A stretch of DNA of 39,976 bases, taken from positions 1 through 39,976 of the forward strand of contig DKKT01000053.1 in assembly GCA_002455425.1 (NCBI GenBank), read 5' to 3'. How positions within the stretch are numbered: the first letter of the stretch is position 1; each line of letters opens with the position of its first letter. This document shows, one piece after another, positions 1 through 8,101 of this stretch. The DNA comes from Chthonomonas sp. UBA6659 (GTDB lineage Bacteria > Armatimonadota > Fimbriimonadia > Fimbriimonadales > Fimbriimonadaceae). A program made the translations under genes and the position numbers. Under the pieces are notes generated by a model. The model ran no database searches. It had not been told where the DNA came from and saw nothing but the letters and a program-made list of their open reading frames with translations.

Positions 1-1155
1 GTCGAAGTCATCCGAGTCGATCATGTTGTTCTGATCCAGGTCGCCGTTGATCAGGCTGATGTTCGCGGTCGCGCCGCCTGCTCCGGCCGTCACCGTGATG
101 GTGCGTCGCAGCCAGTGGGTGACCTTCGTCGAAAGCTGGTAGGTGCCGGCACCCGGGACGAAGACACGATACGTACCGGTCGGTCCGCGCTCGACCGTCT
201 GAGTCGAGATCGGGTTGCCTACCGAGTCACGGACTTCGATCGTCACGCAAGGCGGATTGGTGCCGAGCATGTTCTGAAGGTCGAAGTTGCCGGAGATCGC
301 GGTCTGGGTGCCCGGGACGTAGCTGAACTGGTCGCCGCTGATGTTGGCGAAGTTCGTCGTCCGAGGCTCGCCAAGATTGCCGCCACCACCGATGCCGCCG
401 ATGACCTGGTTCGACAGGAAGTCGTGGCCGCCGCCGTTGATGAACACGCAGAGCTTGATCGGACCCGTCGGGTTGCCGATCAAGGAGAGAGGAATCTTCC
501 ACTCGCCGCCCGTGCCGACCGGGGCGGGGCAAGCGAGACCCGTGCCACCGAGGACGCCGGCCGCGTTGCTGTTGTCCATGAAGAAAGCACAGCCGAGGTC
601 GTTGCCGAAGAACAGCGCGCCGCCCGCGTTGGGACCTTGACCGAGCCACTGACCATTGGTCGTGCCGATCTCACCAAAGTTCGCGAACAGACCGTAGGTG
701 CCGCCGCCGACGTCGCCGTTCGTCGCGCCGAACCAGTAGTCGGCTTCAAACCCGGCGTCGAAAGCAAGGCCATCGCCCGAGCCCGTCCCGGCCATGCGGC
801 CGAGAGCACCGAAGTCGGTATCCGGCTGGATCCCGGACAGCTGGTTTTGGCCGCCGGCTTTGCTGTCGATGAACAACTCAAGCTTGTTGTAGTTCGTCTC
901 GAGGTTGCCCGTCGCGAGGACATAGAGGTGAGTCGCGTCGCGATAGGCATAGACGGAGACCAGCTCCGAACCGTTGGCCCATGTGGCGAGACCGAGATTG
1001 CTGTCGCCGAACTGGGTCTCGGTGTTCTGGACCGCGATCGGCTGGCCGTAGAACCCGGCGTCGCCGGCGAGGTTGCCGTCGATCACCGGCTGAGCGAAGG
1101 CCGAACCCGCAAGGGCGGCGATGCCGGCAAGGATAAGCGTCGAGCGTGTATTCAT
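1..1155 (-). CDS. Secreted protein with dockerin-like C-terminal end (partial)
   Basis: Exported protein of unknown function, read from an ATG at 1155 with a strong GGAGAGG Shine-Dalgarno; 385 codons are visible and the frame stays open to the window edge, so the 3' end is missing. Residues 1-22 are a Sec signal peptide (MNTRSTLILAG...SAFAQ). The next ~330 residues are rich in Gly, Asn and Thr with aromatic-rich beta-strand patterns and paired Cys (LACPAP, NPPCVT). The visible end reads NGDLDQNNMIDSDDFD, matching the calcium-binding loop of type I dockerin/EF-hand repeats (DxDxNxxIDxxD). In cellulosomal bacteria such modules bind cohesins; in other phyla they end many cell-surface proteins of unclear role. 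A second loop, if present, lies outside the window. Overlapping open frames on the plus strand here are shadows. Confidence 0.82.
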   Translation of the reverse strand, partial: MNTRSTLILAGIAALAGSAFAQPVIDGNLAGDAGFYGQPIAVQNTETQFGDSNLGLATWANGSELVSVYAYRDATHLYVLATGNLETNYNKLELFIDSKAGGQNQLSGIQPDTDFGALGRMAGTGSGDGLAFDAGFEADYWFGATNGDVGGGTYGLFANFGEIGTTNGQWLGQGPNAGGALFFGNDLGCAFFMDNSNAAGVLGGTGLACPAPVGTGGEWKIPLSLIGNPTGPIKLCVFINGGGHDFLSNQVIGGIGGGGNLGEPRTTNFANISGDQFSYVPGTQTAISGNFDLQNMLGTNPPCVTIEVRDSVGNPISTQTVERGPTGTYRVFVPGAGTYQLSTKVTHWLRRTITVTAGAGGATANISLINGDLDQNNMIDSDDFD

Positions 1156-1386
1156 GATCCTCTCCAGTGTTTCGTAGTTTCGGTTATGCTGCGGTCGGAT
1201 CGGTACCCATTCATCAAGGGCTACCGAGCGGAACCGGTCCACATGACTACGGGCGTTTACCGGTTGGCATTTCACGCCCGACCGAGGAAGACAAGGAGGG
1301 ATGAACAGCGACGCCAAGGTGGGTGGCGACCCATTCAGGCCCTCATCGGCCTCCGTCGGTTCCGCAACGAACCGTAATCTGATGCC
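1156..1386 (-). promoter_or_regulatory. Long structured 5' leader of the dockerin-like gene
   Basis: No gene is visible here. On the minus strand a TATAAT lies at 1392-1387 with TTGAGA 15 bp upstream (1413-1408), giving an expected start near 1380 and a leader of ~225 nt. The leader can form several successive hairpins: 1357-1374 (CGGTTC/GAACCG), 1337-1352 (AGGCC/GGCCT), 1320-1333 (TGGGT/ACCCA) and 1232-1265 (AACCGGT/ACCGGTT with a 20-nt loop). I could not match it to a known riboswitch family. The role is inferred from length and structure only. Confidence 0.4.
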
Positions 1387-1413
1387 ATTATACACGAGAA
1401 TACGAATTCTCAA
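1387..1413 (-). promoter_or_regulatory. Sigma-70-like promoter
   Basis: Minus-strand TTGAGA (1413-1408), 15-bp spacer, then a consensus TATAAT (1392-1387). It points towards the dockerin-like gene and lies downstream of the terminator of the small peptide gene. The spacer is shorter than the usual 17 bp. Confidence 0.5.
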
Positions 1414-1483
1414 GCTGTTTTTCACCCCTTTTTCTTGCCGGGATGCACGGGGGCATCCACCGCGACCGCACGGCTGTGCCAGA

Positions 1484-1521
1484 CCAAAAGGAACGCCCCC
1501 CGCATTTTCGCGAGGGGCGTT
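1484..1521 (-). terminator. Rho-independent terminator of the 31-aa peptide gene
   Basis: Stem AACGCCCC (1492-1499) pairs with GGGGCGTT (1514-1521), with extra inner pairs around an ATTTTC loop. On the minus strand it is followed by CCTTTTGG, a short T-run. It begins 30 nt after the stop of the small ORF at 1552. Confidence 0.7.
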
Positions 1522-1551
1522 GAGAAGTCGAGTCAGGTCTGCCGAGAGTGG

Positions 1552-1647
1552 TTAGTTCCAGAGATCGGTGAGGGAGTCTTTCATCAGTCCCCACGCGCCG
1601 GCGATCGCTGCACCGGCCACTGCTAAGGCCACGACGGTAAAGATCAT
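1552..1647 (-). CDS. 31-residue single-span membrane peptide
   Basis: A 32-codon ORF too short for normal gene calling. ATG at 1647 is preceded by a near-perfect Shine-Dalgarno, AGGAGG, 5 nt upstream. The peptide has a hydrophobic helix at about residues 1-21 (MIFTVVALAVAGAAIAGAWG) with small-residue AxxxG/GxxxA spacing suited to helix packing, then a short polar tail KDSLTDLWN. It sits between its own upstream region and a terminator at 1492-1521, so it is probably a monocistronic gene. A 6-bp hairpin (CTGGGC/GCCCAG, 1657-1674) abuts the Shine-Dalgarno and may modulate translation. I recognise no family; tiny membrane proteins of this kind often bind larger membrane complexes, but no partner is visible here. 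Confidence 0.65.
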   Translation of the reverse strand: MIFTVVALAVAGAAIAGAWGLMKDSLTDLWN

Positions 1648-1852
1648 GCTTACCTCCTGGGCTTCCTTGCCCAGACTCTTTGTTCCGCCGCGATCTCGCC
1701 TTATGAGATAGTTGTCTCGCCAAGAATACGGGTGTTTCTAGAAGATAAGGCATGAATGCCGTCAGCACCCTTCCCAGCCGCAGGATTGCCGTCGGCGAAC
1801 TTGCCGGTGGCACGATTGCCGGCTTCACCGTGGGTTCCACACCCCGATTCGC

Positions 1853-1858
1853 CATAAT
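1853..1858 (+). promoter_or_regulatory. -10 element (CATAAT) directly before metH
   Basis: CATAAT ends 7 nt before the ATG at 1866. Transcription would begin at or next to the start codon, giving a leaderless mRNA. There is no Shine-Dalgarno before this ATG. This decides the start at 1866 over the upstream in-frame ATG at 1752. Confidence 0.5.
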
Positions 1859-1865
1859 CTGCGGT

Positions 1866-3812
1866 ATGCGACACCCGATCTTGGAAGCCCTTGCCGAACG
1901 CGTCCTCGTCTTCGACGGCGCGATGGGAACCCAGATTCAGGGTGCTAACCTCGCCCCCGCCGACTTCACGCTCACGCCCGAAGCCAATTACCCGGATGCG
2001 GTACGCGCAGCCGCGGAGCGCCTCGGCGGCGAGTTCCTCGAAGGATGCAATGAAATCCTGTGCGTCACCCGGCCCGACGTCATCGAGGAGATCCACACCC
2101 GATACCTCGACGCCGGCGCGGACCTGATCGAAACCAACACCTTCGGAACGACGTCCGTCGTCCTCGCCGAGTACGGCATCGCCGAACTGGTGCCCGATCT
2201 CGCGTTTGCAGCCGCGCAGATCGCGCGCCGCGCGGCTGACGCCCGATCGACCACTGAACGTCCGCGATTCGTGGTCGGGGCGCTCGGTCCAGGCACCAAG
2301 CTCGTGTCGCTCGGTCAGGTGACATGGCAAGAACTTGAAGACACCTATGCGGCCGGTTTCCGCGCTCTCATCGAGGGAGGTTCGGACGCGCTGCTGCTCG
2401 AAACGCTCCAAGACCTCTTGATGGTCAAGGCCGGTGTCGTCGCCGCCAAGCGTGCGATGGCCGAAACCGGCAAAGAGCTGCCCATCATCGTCCAGGTCAC
2501 GATGGAGCAGACCGGCACGATGCTCCTCGGCAGCGAAATCGGGGCCGCCGTCAACATGCTCGAGTGTTTCCCCGAGGTCGTGGCGATCGGGATCAACTGC
2601 GCCACCGGTCCGATGGAAATGGCTCCTCACGTCCGCTATCTCGGGCAGAACTCGACCCGACCGCTCTCCGTCCAGCCCAACGCGGGGCTCCCGGTCATGG
2701 AGGGCGGTCGTGCCGTCTACAAGCTGACCCCGGAAGAGCTTGCTCACCACCACGAGCGCTTCGTCACCGAGCATGGTGTCGCGATCGTCGGCGGCTGTTG
2801 CGGCACGACCCCCGATCACATCCGGGCGGTGGCGGCCGCAGTCGGCGGGCGCCCCCACGGCAACAACGCCCACTGGCAAAAGGTGCGTCACCTCTTTCCG
2901 GGCTTCGACTTCGAGCTCCGCACGGACGAGCAAGCGAAGGCCCTCCAACTGGTGGGCTGCTCAAGCCTCTACCAGTTCCAGCCCTACGTCCAGGACAACA
3001 GCTTCCTGATCATCGGTGAGAAGACCAACGCCAACGGAAGTAAGGCGTTCCGTGAGATGCTTGGAGCGGAGAACTGGGAGGGGCTGGTCGAGCTCGCCCG
3101 TGAGCTCGAAGGAGAAGGGTCGCATGTGCTCGACGTTTGCGCCGCTTATGTCGGGCGCGACGAAGCCCGCGACATGCGAGAGTTGCTCTCGCGCTATAAC
3201 CGCTCGGTCACGGTGCCGATCATGGTCGACTCGACCGAGTGGCCGGTCGTCGAGACCTCACTTCAGATGCTGGCGGGCAAGCCGATCGTGAACTCCATCA
3301 ACTTCGAGGATGGGGAAGCGCGCACCGAGAAGGTCCTCGGTCTTTGCCGCAAGTACGGCGCCGCCGTCGTCGCACTCACGATCGACGAGGACGGGATGGC
3401 GAAGAGCGTCGACAAAAAGGTCGCGATCGCGGAACGGATCCTGGGTCGCACGCGGGCGATCGGGCTTCCGGATCACGACGTGTTCCTCGATTGCCTGACC
3501 TTCACGCTCGGTTCAGGTGACGAGGAGTTCCGTGACGCGGGCGTCGCGACGATCGAGGCGATTCGCGAAGTGCGCGCGCGACATCCGCTCGTCAACTTCA
3601 CTCTCGGCATCAGCAACGTCAGCTTCGGTCTCAAGCCGGCTGCCCGCCAAGTGCTCAACTCCGCCTTCCTGCACTACTGCCTTGAAGTCGGCCTGACCTC
3701 CGCGATCGTCCACTTCAGCAAGATCCAGCCGGAGAACAAGATCGACCCCGAAGTCTGGAAGATCGCCTCCGATCTCGTCTTCGATCGACGCGACTTCGAA
3801 CCTGCCGCGTAA
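1866..3812 (+). CDS. metH: Methionine synthase, homocysteine and methyl-folate domains only
   Basis: Cobalamin-dependent methionine synthase half, 648 aa. Residues ~1-330 are the homocysteine S-methyltransferase barrel (FDGAMGTQIQ; zinc ligands Cys245 in INCATGP and Cys311-Cys312 in VGGCCGTTP). Residues ~375-640 are the pterin-binding, methyltetrahydrofolate domain (GEKTNANGSKAF, MVDSTEWPV, LGISNVSFGL). In the family these are followed by the helical cap/B12 domain and often an AdoMet reactivation domain; here the protein stops at EVWKIASDLVFDRRDFEPAA, where E. coli MetH passes from the folate to the cap domain near residue 649. The next gene is a TPR protein, so the B12 module is not adjacent. 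Either the enzyme is split and B12 binds in trans, or it methylates another acceptor. No disruption is visible: the stop is a clean TAA after a natural linker. Confidence 0.9.
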   Translation: MRHPILEALAERVLVFDGAMGTQIQGANLAPADFTLTPEANYPDAVRAAAERLGGEFLEGCNEILCVTRPDVIEEIHTRYLDAGADLIETNTFGTTSVVLAEYGIAELVPDLAFAAAQIARRAADARSTTERPRFVVGALGPGTKLVSLGQVTWQELEDTYAAGFRALIEGGSDALLLETLQDLLMVKAGVVAAKRAMAETGKELPIIVQVTMEQTGTMLLGSEIGAAVNMLECFPEVVAIGINCATGPMEMAPHVRYLGQNSTRPLSVQPNAGLPVMEGGRAVYKLTPEELAHHHERFVTEHGVAIVGGCCGTTPDHIRAVAAAVGGRPHGNNAHWQKVRHLFPGFDFELRTDEQAKALQLVGCSSLYQFQPYVQDNSFLIIGEKTNANGSKAFREMLGAENWEGLVELARELEGEGSHVLDVCAAYVGRDEARDMRELLSRYNRSVTVPIMVDSTEWPVVETSLQMLAGKPIVNSINFEDGEARTEKVLGLCRKYGAAVVALTIDEDGMAKSVDKKVAIAERILGRTRAIGLPDHDVFLDCLTFTLGSGDEEFRDAGVATIEAIREVRARHPLVNFTLGISNVSFGLKPAARQVLNSAFLHYCLEVGLTSAIVHFSKIQPENKIDPEVWKIASDLVFDRRDFEPAA

Positions 3813-3829
3813 CACGGACGGCAACAGGC

Positions 3830-3848
3830 CCCCCAGGTAAACTGGGGG
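3830..3848 (+). promoter_or_regulatory. Hairpin overlapping the ribosome-binding region of the TPR gene
   Basis: CCCCCAG (3830-3836), loop GTAAA, CTGGGGG (3842-3848). The 3' arm carries the only G-rich stretch before the ATG at 3853, so the stem could hide it. It may instead act as a weak terminator for metH, followed by only TCTT. A TAAACT at 3838-3843 in the loop and 3' arm, 9 nt from the ATG, could be a -10 element for a near-leaderless transcript. Confidence 0.35.
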
Positions 3849-3852
3849 TCTT

Positions 3853-5688
3853 ATGGTTCTTTCTGCGTTGCCTTTCAATTCCGGACCGGACACCAAGCCA
3901 GCTCTGGCGCGCCAGATGGTGAACTTTGTCAGCGAGATCGTCCGCCGGTATACGTCGGAGGAGATCAACACCGTCAACTACCTCATCCGACTGGAAGAAG
4001 GGCCGCAGCCGCGCTTTGCCAACGTCAATCCGTCCGAGACGCTCAATGAATGGCAGATGGTGGAGCAGTTCTTCCCCCAGACCAACGCCGATGCGCTTCT
4101 CGATGGGCTCCTCGTGACGACCGGTGACAGCCATACGCTCACCTATCGTTTCTTCAAGAAGGGCGAAGAGACGCCGGCCAAGGAGAACACCCTCACGTTC
4201 ACGTCGGACGCGTGCTTCCCCGCGATCCGGACGCTCATCGAGGACGTCGCGGCCTTTGTCGGCACCAGCCTTCCCGCGGAGGTCGCCAAGGACGAAGAAC
4301 TGTTTGGTACCGATCGGCAGGCGGCGTTCCTCAAGTTCCTCGAGGGATTTGACGCGATTCAGTACATCGAGAAGACGCAAGGACAGGTGGCACTCGAATT
4401 CCAGCCGCAGGGCGCGCTCGATTGCTTCCAAGAGGCCGTCGAAGCGGATAAGGACTGGGAAGGCCCGTACCTGGCGATGATCCAACTGGTTCGACTCTGC
4501 ACCCAGTCCCGGATCGGGACCTACGAACTGCTCCGCGATGCCCTCGCCAAGCTCGGCGAAACCGTGCCCAGCGACGCCCGAGCGATGTTTGCCCAGGGCG
4601 AGCTCGCCCAGGCCGTCGGTGACCTTGCCGAGGCCACCCAACTCTTCGAGAAAGCCCACACCCTGGACGCCAATGAGCCCGCGATTCTCGCCCGCCTCGG
4701 CATCGTCCAGATGCAGATGCAGATGCCGGCCAACGCCGAGCGGAACTTCCGCAAGGCGATCGAGATGGAGGGCGACGATAAGCCGTCGATGGACCTTCTC
4801 GCGGCCGTTCTTCAGCAGACGAACCGCATTCATGAAGTGCCCAGTCTGTACAAGGCGATGATCGATGCCGATCCCCAAAACGCTTCGGCTCACGCCCGCT
4901 ACGCCACCGCGCTGATCGCAGCCGGGCAAGAGGCCGACGGCGAAAAGGCGTTCGAAGCCGGGCTCGAGACCGTGACCGACAGCCTCCCGATCAAGCGGTT
5001 CTTCGCGCCGTACCTCGCCCAGAACAAGCAGGATTTCGATCGAGCGATGGACTTCTACGAGGACGTGCTCGACGTGGCGCCGACCGACGTCCAGATCCTC
5101 TGGGAGTACGCGCAGACCCTGAACGCGGCGGGGCGCCAGTTTGAGATCCCCAAGGTCCTCCGAGATATCCTGGGTACCGATCCGGAACCGAACACCCGGT
5201 CGAACGTGCTCGCGTGGCTCATCGAGCTCGAGCAACCGAAGCGGGTCGAGACCGTCGCCAACGCCGAGCGCAAGATGCAGAATGAGGACTACGACGGGGC
5301 CATTCGGGACCTGAAGCCGATGCGCAACTGGTTGGCCGACTACTGGAAGATGTGGTTGCTCCTTGCCGCCGCCTTCAACCGAACTCAGCAGCACGAGGAA
5401 GCCGAAGAGGCCGCCACGCGCCTGGTCAACATGTATCCGGGCCTCGAGCCGGCTTACGCCGAACTCGTGGCGTCGCTGAGCGCCCAAGAGAAGACCGAAG
5501 AGGCCTACAACGCGATGCGGTTCGCGATGACCCAGATCCCGAATTCGGTACCGGTCGCCGTCAACCTCGCGCTTGCGGCCAAACGAAGCGGCCGCGACGA
5601 AGAAGCGCGCCACCTTGCCCGCCAGATTCGCGAGGCCATCGGGGAGAACAAGGAACTCGAGCCGGTCTTCGCCGAGATCGAGCGTTAG
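3853..5688 (+). CDS. Tetratricopeptide repeat protein with TolB-like N-terminal region
   Basis: A 611-residue protein with no signal peptide, probably cytoplasmic. Residues ~1-140 start with VLSALPFNSG and run through a beta-rich segment (ALLDGLLVTTGDSHTLTYRF) that resembles the TolB-like domain found before TPRs in CadC and adenylate-cyclase regulators; this match is inferred from pattern. From about residue 190 to 600 helical pairs with TPR character repeat (GDLAEATQLFEKAHTLDANE, MPANAERNFRKAIEMEGDDK, DFDRAMDFYEDVLDVAPTDV, QQHEEAEEAATRLVNMYPGL). TPR arrays are protein-binding scaffolds; no enzymatic domain is visible. It lies 40 nt after metH on the same strand; nothing in the sequence ties its function to methionine. 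A long minus-strand open frame across it is a codon-bias shadow. Confidence 0.85.
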   Translation: MVLSALPFNSGPDTKPALARQMVNFVSEIVRRYTSEEINTVNYLIRLEEGPQPRFANVNPSETLNEWQMVEQFFPQTNADALLDGLLVTTGDSHTLTYRFFKKGEETPAKENTLTFTSDACFPAIRTLIEDVAAFVGTSLPAEVAKDEELFGTDRQAAFLKFLEGFDAIQYIEKTQGQVALEFQPQGALDCFQEAVEADKDWEGPYLAMIQLVRLCTQSRIGTYELLRDALAKLGETVPSDARAMFAQGELAQAVGDLAEATQLFEKAHTLDANEPAILARLGIVQMQMQMPANAERNFRKAIEMEGDDKPSMDLLAAVLQQTNRIHEVPSLYKAMIDADPQNASAHARYATALIAAGQEADGEKAFEAGLETVTDSLPIKRFFAPYLAQNKQDFDRAMDFYEDVLDVAPTDVQILWEYAQTLNAAGRQFEIPKVLRDILGTDPEPNTRSNVLAWLIELEQPKRVETVANAERKMQNEDYDGAIRDLKPMRNWLADYWKMWLLLAAAFNRTQQHEEAEEAATRLVNMYPGLEPAYAELVASLSAQEKTEEAYNAMRFAMTQIPNSVPVAVNLALAAKRSGRDEEARHLARQIREAIGENKELEPVFAEIER

Positions 5689-5761
5689 CTCGTGAAAACC
5701 CCGGGGTCCAGGGCGGCCACAGAGAAGTCGTTGCCCCGCCCCTGGGGATGGAAATGTTAAG

Positions 5762-5796
5762 AAAGGGTGATTCAGCGCCCCTCTTTCACCCTTTTC
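5762..5796 (+). terminator. Rho-independent terminator after the TPR gene
   Basis: AAAGGGTGA (5762-5770) pairs with TCACCCTTT (5786-5794), 9 bp around a 15-nt loop, ending in a T-run. A second, imperfect inverted repeat (CCAGGGCGG against CCGCCCCTGG) lies upstream at about 5712-5756. Confidence 0.65.
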
Positions 5797-5840
5797 CGTC
5801 ATAAATACGGGCCTCGAAACCGGGCTTTTGGCAAGAAGTG

Positions 5841-5849
5841 TGCTACAAT
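5841..5849 (+). promoter_or_regulatory. Extended -10 promoter of the PEP-CTERM gene
   Basis: TGCTACAAT: an extended -10 (TGn) plus TACAAT at 5844-5849. Expected start near 5856, leaving a ~38-nt leader that carries GGAGAGG before the ATG at 5894. No good -35 is visible. Confidence 0.55.
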
Positions 5850-5893
5850 ACCCCTCGGATTCCAGCCTTGGGTTCAATATTTTGGAGAGGAAG

Positions 5894-6556
5894 ATGAGAA
5901 AAGTCCTGATCTTGGCCGGCATTGCGACTGCCGCCATCTCGCAAGCCCTCGTCATTGATAACTTCACTGACGGTTCGTTCGATACCGGCGATCTCAGCGG
6001 TGTCGGTACGTACAATTACTTCCAGAATGCCGCTCCGGCCAACGTGCTCGGCGGACGCCGCGACGTGCAGGTGGACATCGTGTCCAACCCGCTCGCTGCG
6101 GTTTCCCGACTGCGCATGGAAGCCACGGGCGGTCTGGCTGCGGTCAGCCAGGGTTCGTTCTTGACCGGTCGACAGACCCTCAAGTACGGATTCACCGCTG
6201 ATCTGAACCAGAACATGACTGTTTACGATCGCTTTGAGCTTGGCGTGATCTTCAATGACCTCGCCCCGCTCGTCGCAACGGCGACCGTTTACACGTCTGG
6301 TGGCGGAAGCTCTTCGCACACGGTCAACATCCCGGCAGTGGCCGCGATCGTGCCGCAGATCTTCACCTTCAGCTTCGCCAGCTTCGTCGGCACGGGTAAC
6401 TTCGCGGATGTCGATCGCATCGACCTTCGCTTCGCTCCCCAGACCGGCGGTGACTACACGCTGACCTCGTTCGAAGCGGTTCCGGAGCCGGCTTCGCTCG
6501 TGGCCATCGGAATCGGACTCGCGGGCGTCCTCGCTCGCCGACGCCGAAAGAGCTAA
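5894..6556 (+). CDS. PEP-CTERM sorting-signal protein
   Basis: A 220-residue exported protein. The start at 5894 is set by the Shine-Dalgarno GGAGAGGAAG just upstream; an earlier in-frame ATG lacks one. An N-terminal signal peptide (RKVLILAGIATAAISQALV) leads into a Gly/Thr/Ser-rich beta-type body with regular strands. Residues 196-220 form the tripartite PEP-CTERM tail: VPEPAS, a hydrophobic span (LVAIGIGLAGVLA) and a basic end RRRRKS. In the known system the tail is recognised by an exosortase, usually with extracellular polysaccharide genes; no exosortase is in this window. The body matches no domain I recognise. It is transcribed alone, between an upstream terminator and a strong terminator after the stop. 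Confidence 0.92.
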   Translation: MRKVLILAGIATAAISQALVIDNFTDGSFDTGDLSGVGTYNYFQNAAPANVLGGRRDVQVDIVSNPLAAVSRLRMEATGGLAAVSQGSFLTGRQTLKYGFTADLNQNMTVYDRFELGVIFNDLAPLVATATVYTSGGGSSSHTVNIPAVAAIVPQIFTFSFASFVGTGNFADVDRIDLRFAPQTGGDYTLTSFEAVPEPASLVAIGIGLAGVLARRRRKS

Positions 6557-6575
6557 GACTCATCTCCCGAAAATT

Positions 6576-6606
6576 GAGGACGTCCCAACTGGGACGTCCT
6601 CTTTTT
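6576..6606 (+). terminator. Strong rho-independent terminator of the PEP-CTERM gene
   Basis: GAGGACGTCCC (6576-6586) and GGGACGTCCTC (6591-6601) form a perfect 11-bp stem with an AACT loop, followed by TTTTT. Confidence 0.92.
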
Positions 6607-6649
6607 GCGTTTTGGGAACCCTGATCCAGTCCGTGCGTAGACCTCCCTA

Positions 6650-8101
6650 GTGTCGCGTCGAGAACTCGATTTCGTGATCGTCGGAGCCGGGCTCGGCGGC
6701 CTGGCCACCGCTCTCCGTCTAGCCCATCGAGGCGCGTCGGTCCTCGTGCTCGAGAAGACGGACCAGGTCGGAGGCCGCGACCGTAGCCTCACGGTCGGAG
6801 AGTGTCGCTTCGATGCGGGGCCCACTCTCACGATGATGCTCGACCCCTTCCGGCGACTCTTTGCCGACGTCGGGGAGGACATCGATGATCACCTCGACCT
6901 TCGCCTGTGCGATCCGAGCTATCGGGTGTTCTATGCGGACGGGTCGCGGATCGAAGGATCACCGAACGCAGCGCGGATGATCGCCCAGATCGAGGCGCTC
7001 GCCGGCACCCACGACGCCCTGGCGTATCCCCAGCTTCTCGGGCGCTTGGCTGCGCTCTACAAGGACGCTATTCCTCACTTCGTGCGCAAGCAGTTCCGAT
7101 CTCCGCTCGAGCTCCTCAAGCCCAGAGCGATACAAAGGGTCCTCAGGCATCGGATGCTCGGCAATCTCGCCCAGCGTATCGACCGGACGTTCGACGACCC
7201 CCGCCTCCGCATGCTCTTCAGCTTCCAGACCATGTACTTGGGCCTCAGCCCCTATGATGCCCCTTGGGTCTACGCCGTGCTGACCTACATGGAGTATGGC
7301 GAGGGGATCTGGTATCCGATGGGTGGCATGACCGAAATCCCTCGGACCATCGCCGATCTTGCGGCCCGTCGCGGCGTCGAGATCCGCCTCGATTCGGAGG
7401 TGGTGGCGATCGATGGCCGAGTCGTGCGCCTCGCTTCGGGGGAGTCGGTGACGGCCCGCACGATCGTGTGCAACGCCGACCTGCCCTACGCCGAGCAATG
7501 CTTGCTGAACCAGAGGCCCAAGCCACGGACGCACTCCTGTTCCGCTTACATGATGTATATGGACGTCGAAGGCCATTATCCGGAACTGCTTCACCACAAC
7601 GTGGTCTTCGGAGCCGACTATCGCCGCAACCTCGACGACATCTTCCATCGGCACATGCTCCCTGAAGATCCCTCCTTCTATGTCTGCGTGAGTAGTCGAA
7701 CCGATCCCGACCGAGCTGGGAACGGACGCGAGAACCTCTATGTTCTCGTCCCCGTTCCGAACCTCACTCACCCTTGGTCGCCGGCCGATGCGGACGCGAT
7801 TGAAAAGACGGTCCTGACGCGTTTGTCCCGCGACGTCGGCTTCGATCCCGCCGCGATCCGCGCTAAGAAGACGTTCAGTCCTCGGGATTGGGCCGATACG
7901 CTCCATCTCGACCTCGGTGCGGCGTTCGGTCTCGCCCACACCACGTTTCAAAGCGCATGCTTCCGTCCCCCGAACCGAAGCCGTACGAATCAGGATGTGT
8001 ACTTCGTGGGCGCAAGCACAACGCCTGGGAACGGACTCCCGATGGTGCTGATTTCGGCGGAGCTCCTCGAAGCCCGCCTCGCTGGTGAAGGTCGCCTCTA
8101 G
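6650..8101 (+). CDS. CrtI-type phytoene desaturase family FAD oxidoreductase
   Basis: A 483-aa flavoprotein of the CrtI/phytoene desaturase family, which desaturates or isomerises polyene chains in carotenoid synthesis using FAD. The Rossmann dinucleotide site is at residues 12-17 (VGAGLGG) followed by LEKTDQVGGRDRS. The C-terminal FAD motif is the family signature region: ACFRPPNRSRTNQDVYFVGA, then STTPGNGLPMVLISAELL. Length is normal (~490). GTG at 6650 is the first possible start; no clear Shine-Dalgarno. No phytoene synthase or other carotenoid gene is adjacent, so the exact substrate (phytoene, diapophytoene, a saturase or ketolase role) cannot be fixed. Its stop shares CTAG (8098-8101) with the convergent FAD oxidoreductase. 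Confidence 0.85.
   Translation: MSRRELDFVIVGAGLGGLATALRLAHRGASVLVLEKTDQVGGRDRSLTVGECRFDAGPTLTMMLDPFRRLFADVGEDIDDHLDLRLCDPSYRVFYADGSRIEGSPNAARMIAQIEALAGTHDALAYPQLLGRLAALYKDAIPHFVRKQFRSPLELLKPRAIQRVLRHRMLGNLAQRIDRTFDDPRLRMLFSFQTMYLGLSPYDAPWVYAVLTYMEYGEGIWYPMGGMTEIPRTIADLAARRGVEIRLDSEVVAIDGRVVRLASGESVTARTIVCNADLPYAEQCLLNQRPKPRTHSCSAYMMYMDVEGHYPELLHHNVVFGADYRRNLDDIFHRHMLPEDPSFYVCVSSRTDPDRAGNGRENLYVLVPVPNLTHPWSPADADAIEKTVLTRLSRDVGFDPAAIRAKKTFSPRDWADTLHLDLGAAFGLAHTTFQSACFRPPNRSRTNQDVYFVGASTTPGNGLPMVLISAELLEARLAGEGRL

Noticed and set aside
115..1377. 420-codon plus-strand open frame
   Set aside because: Antisense to the dockerin-like gene; no ribosome site, Arg/Val-rich shadow composition, no family features.
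3715..6015. 766-codon minus-strand open frame across the TPR gene
   Set aside because: The plus-strand TPR protein has clear repeats; this frame has none and crosses a terminator and two genes. Typical high-GC shadow.
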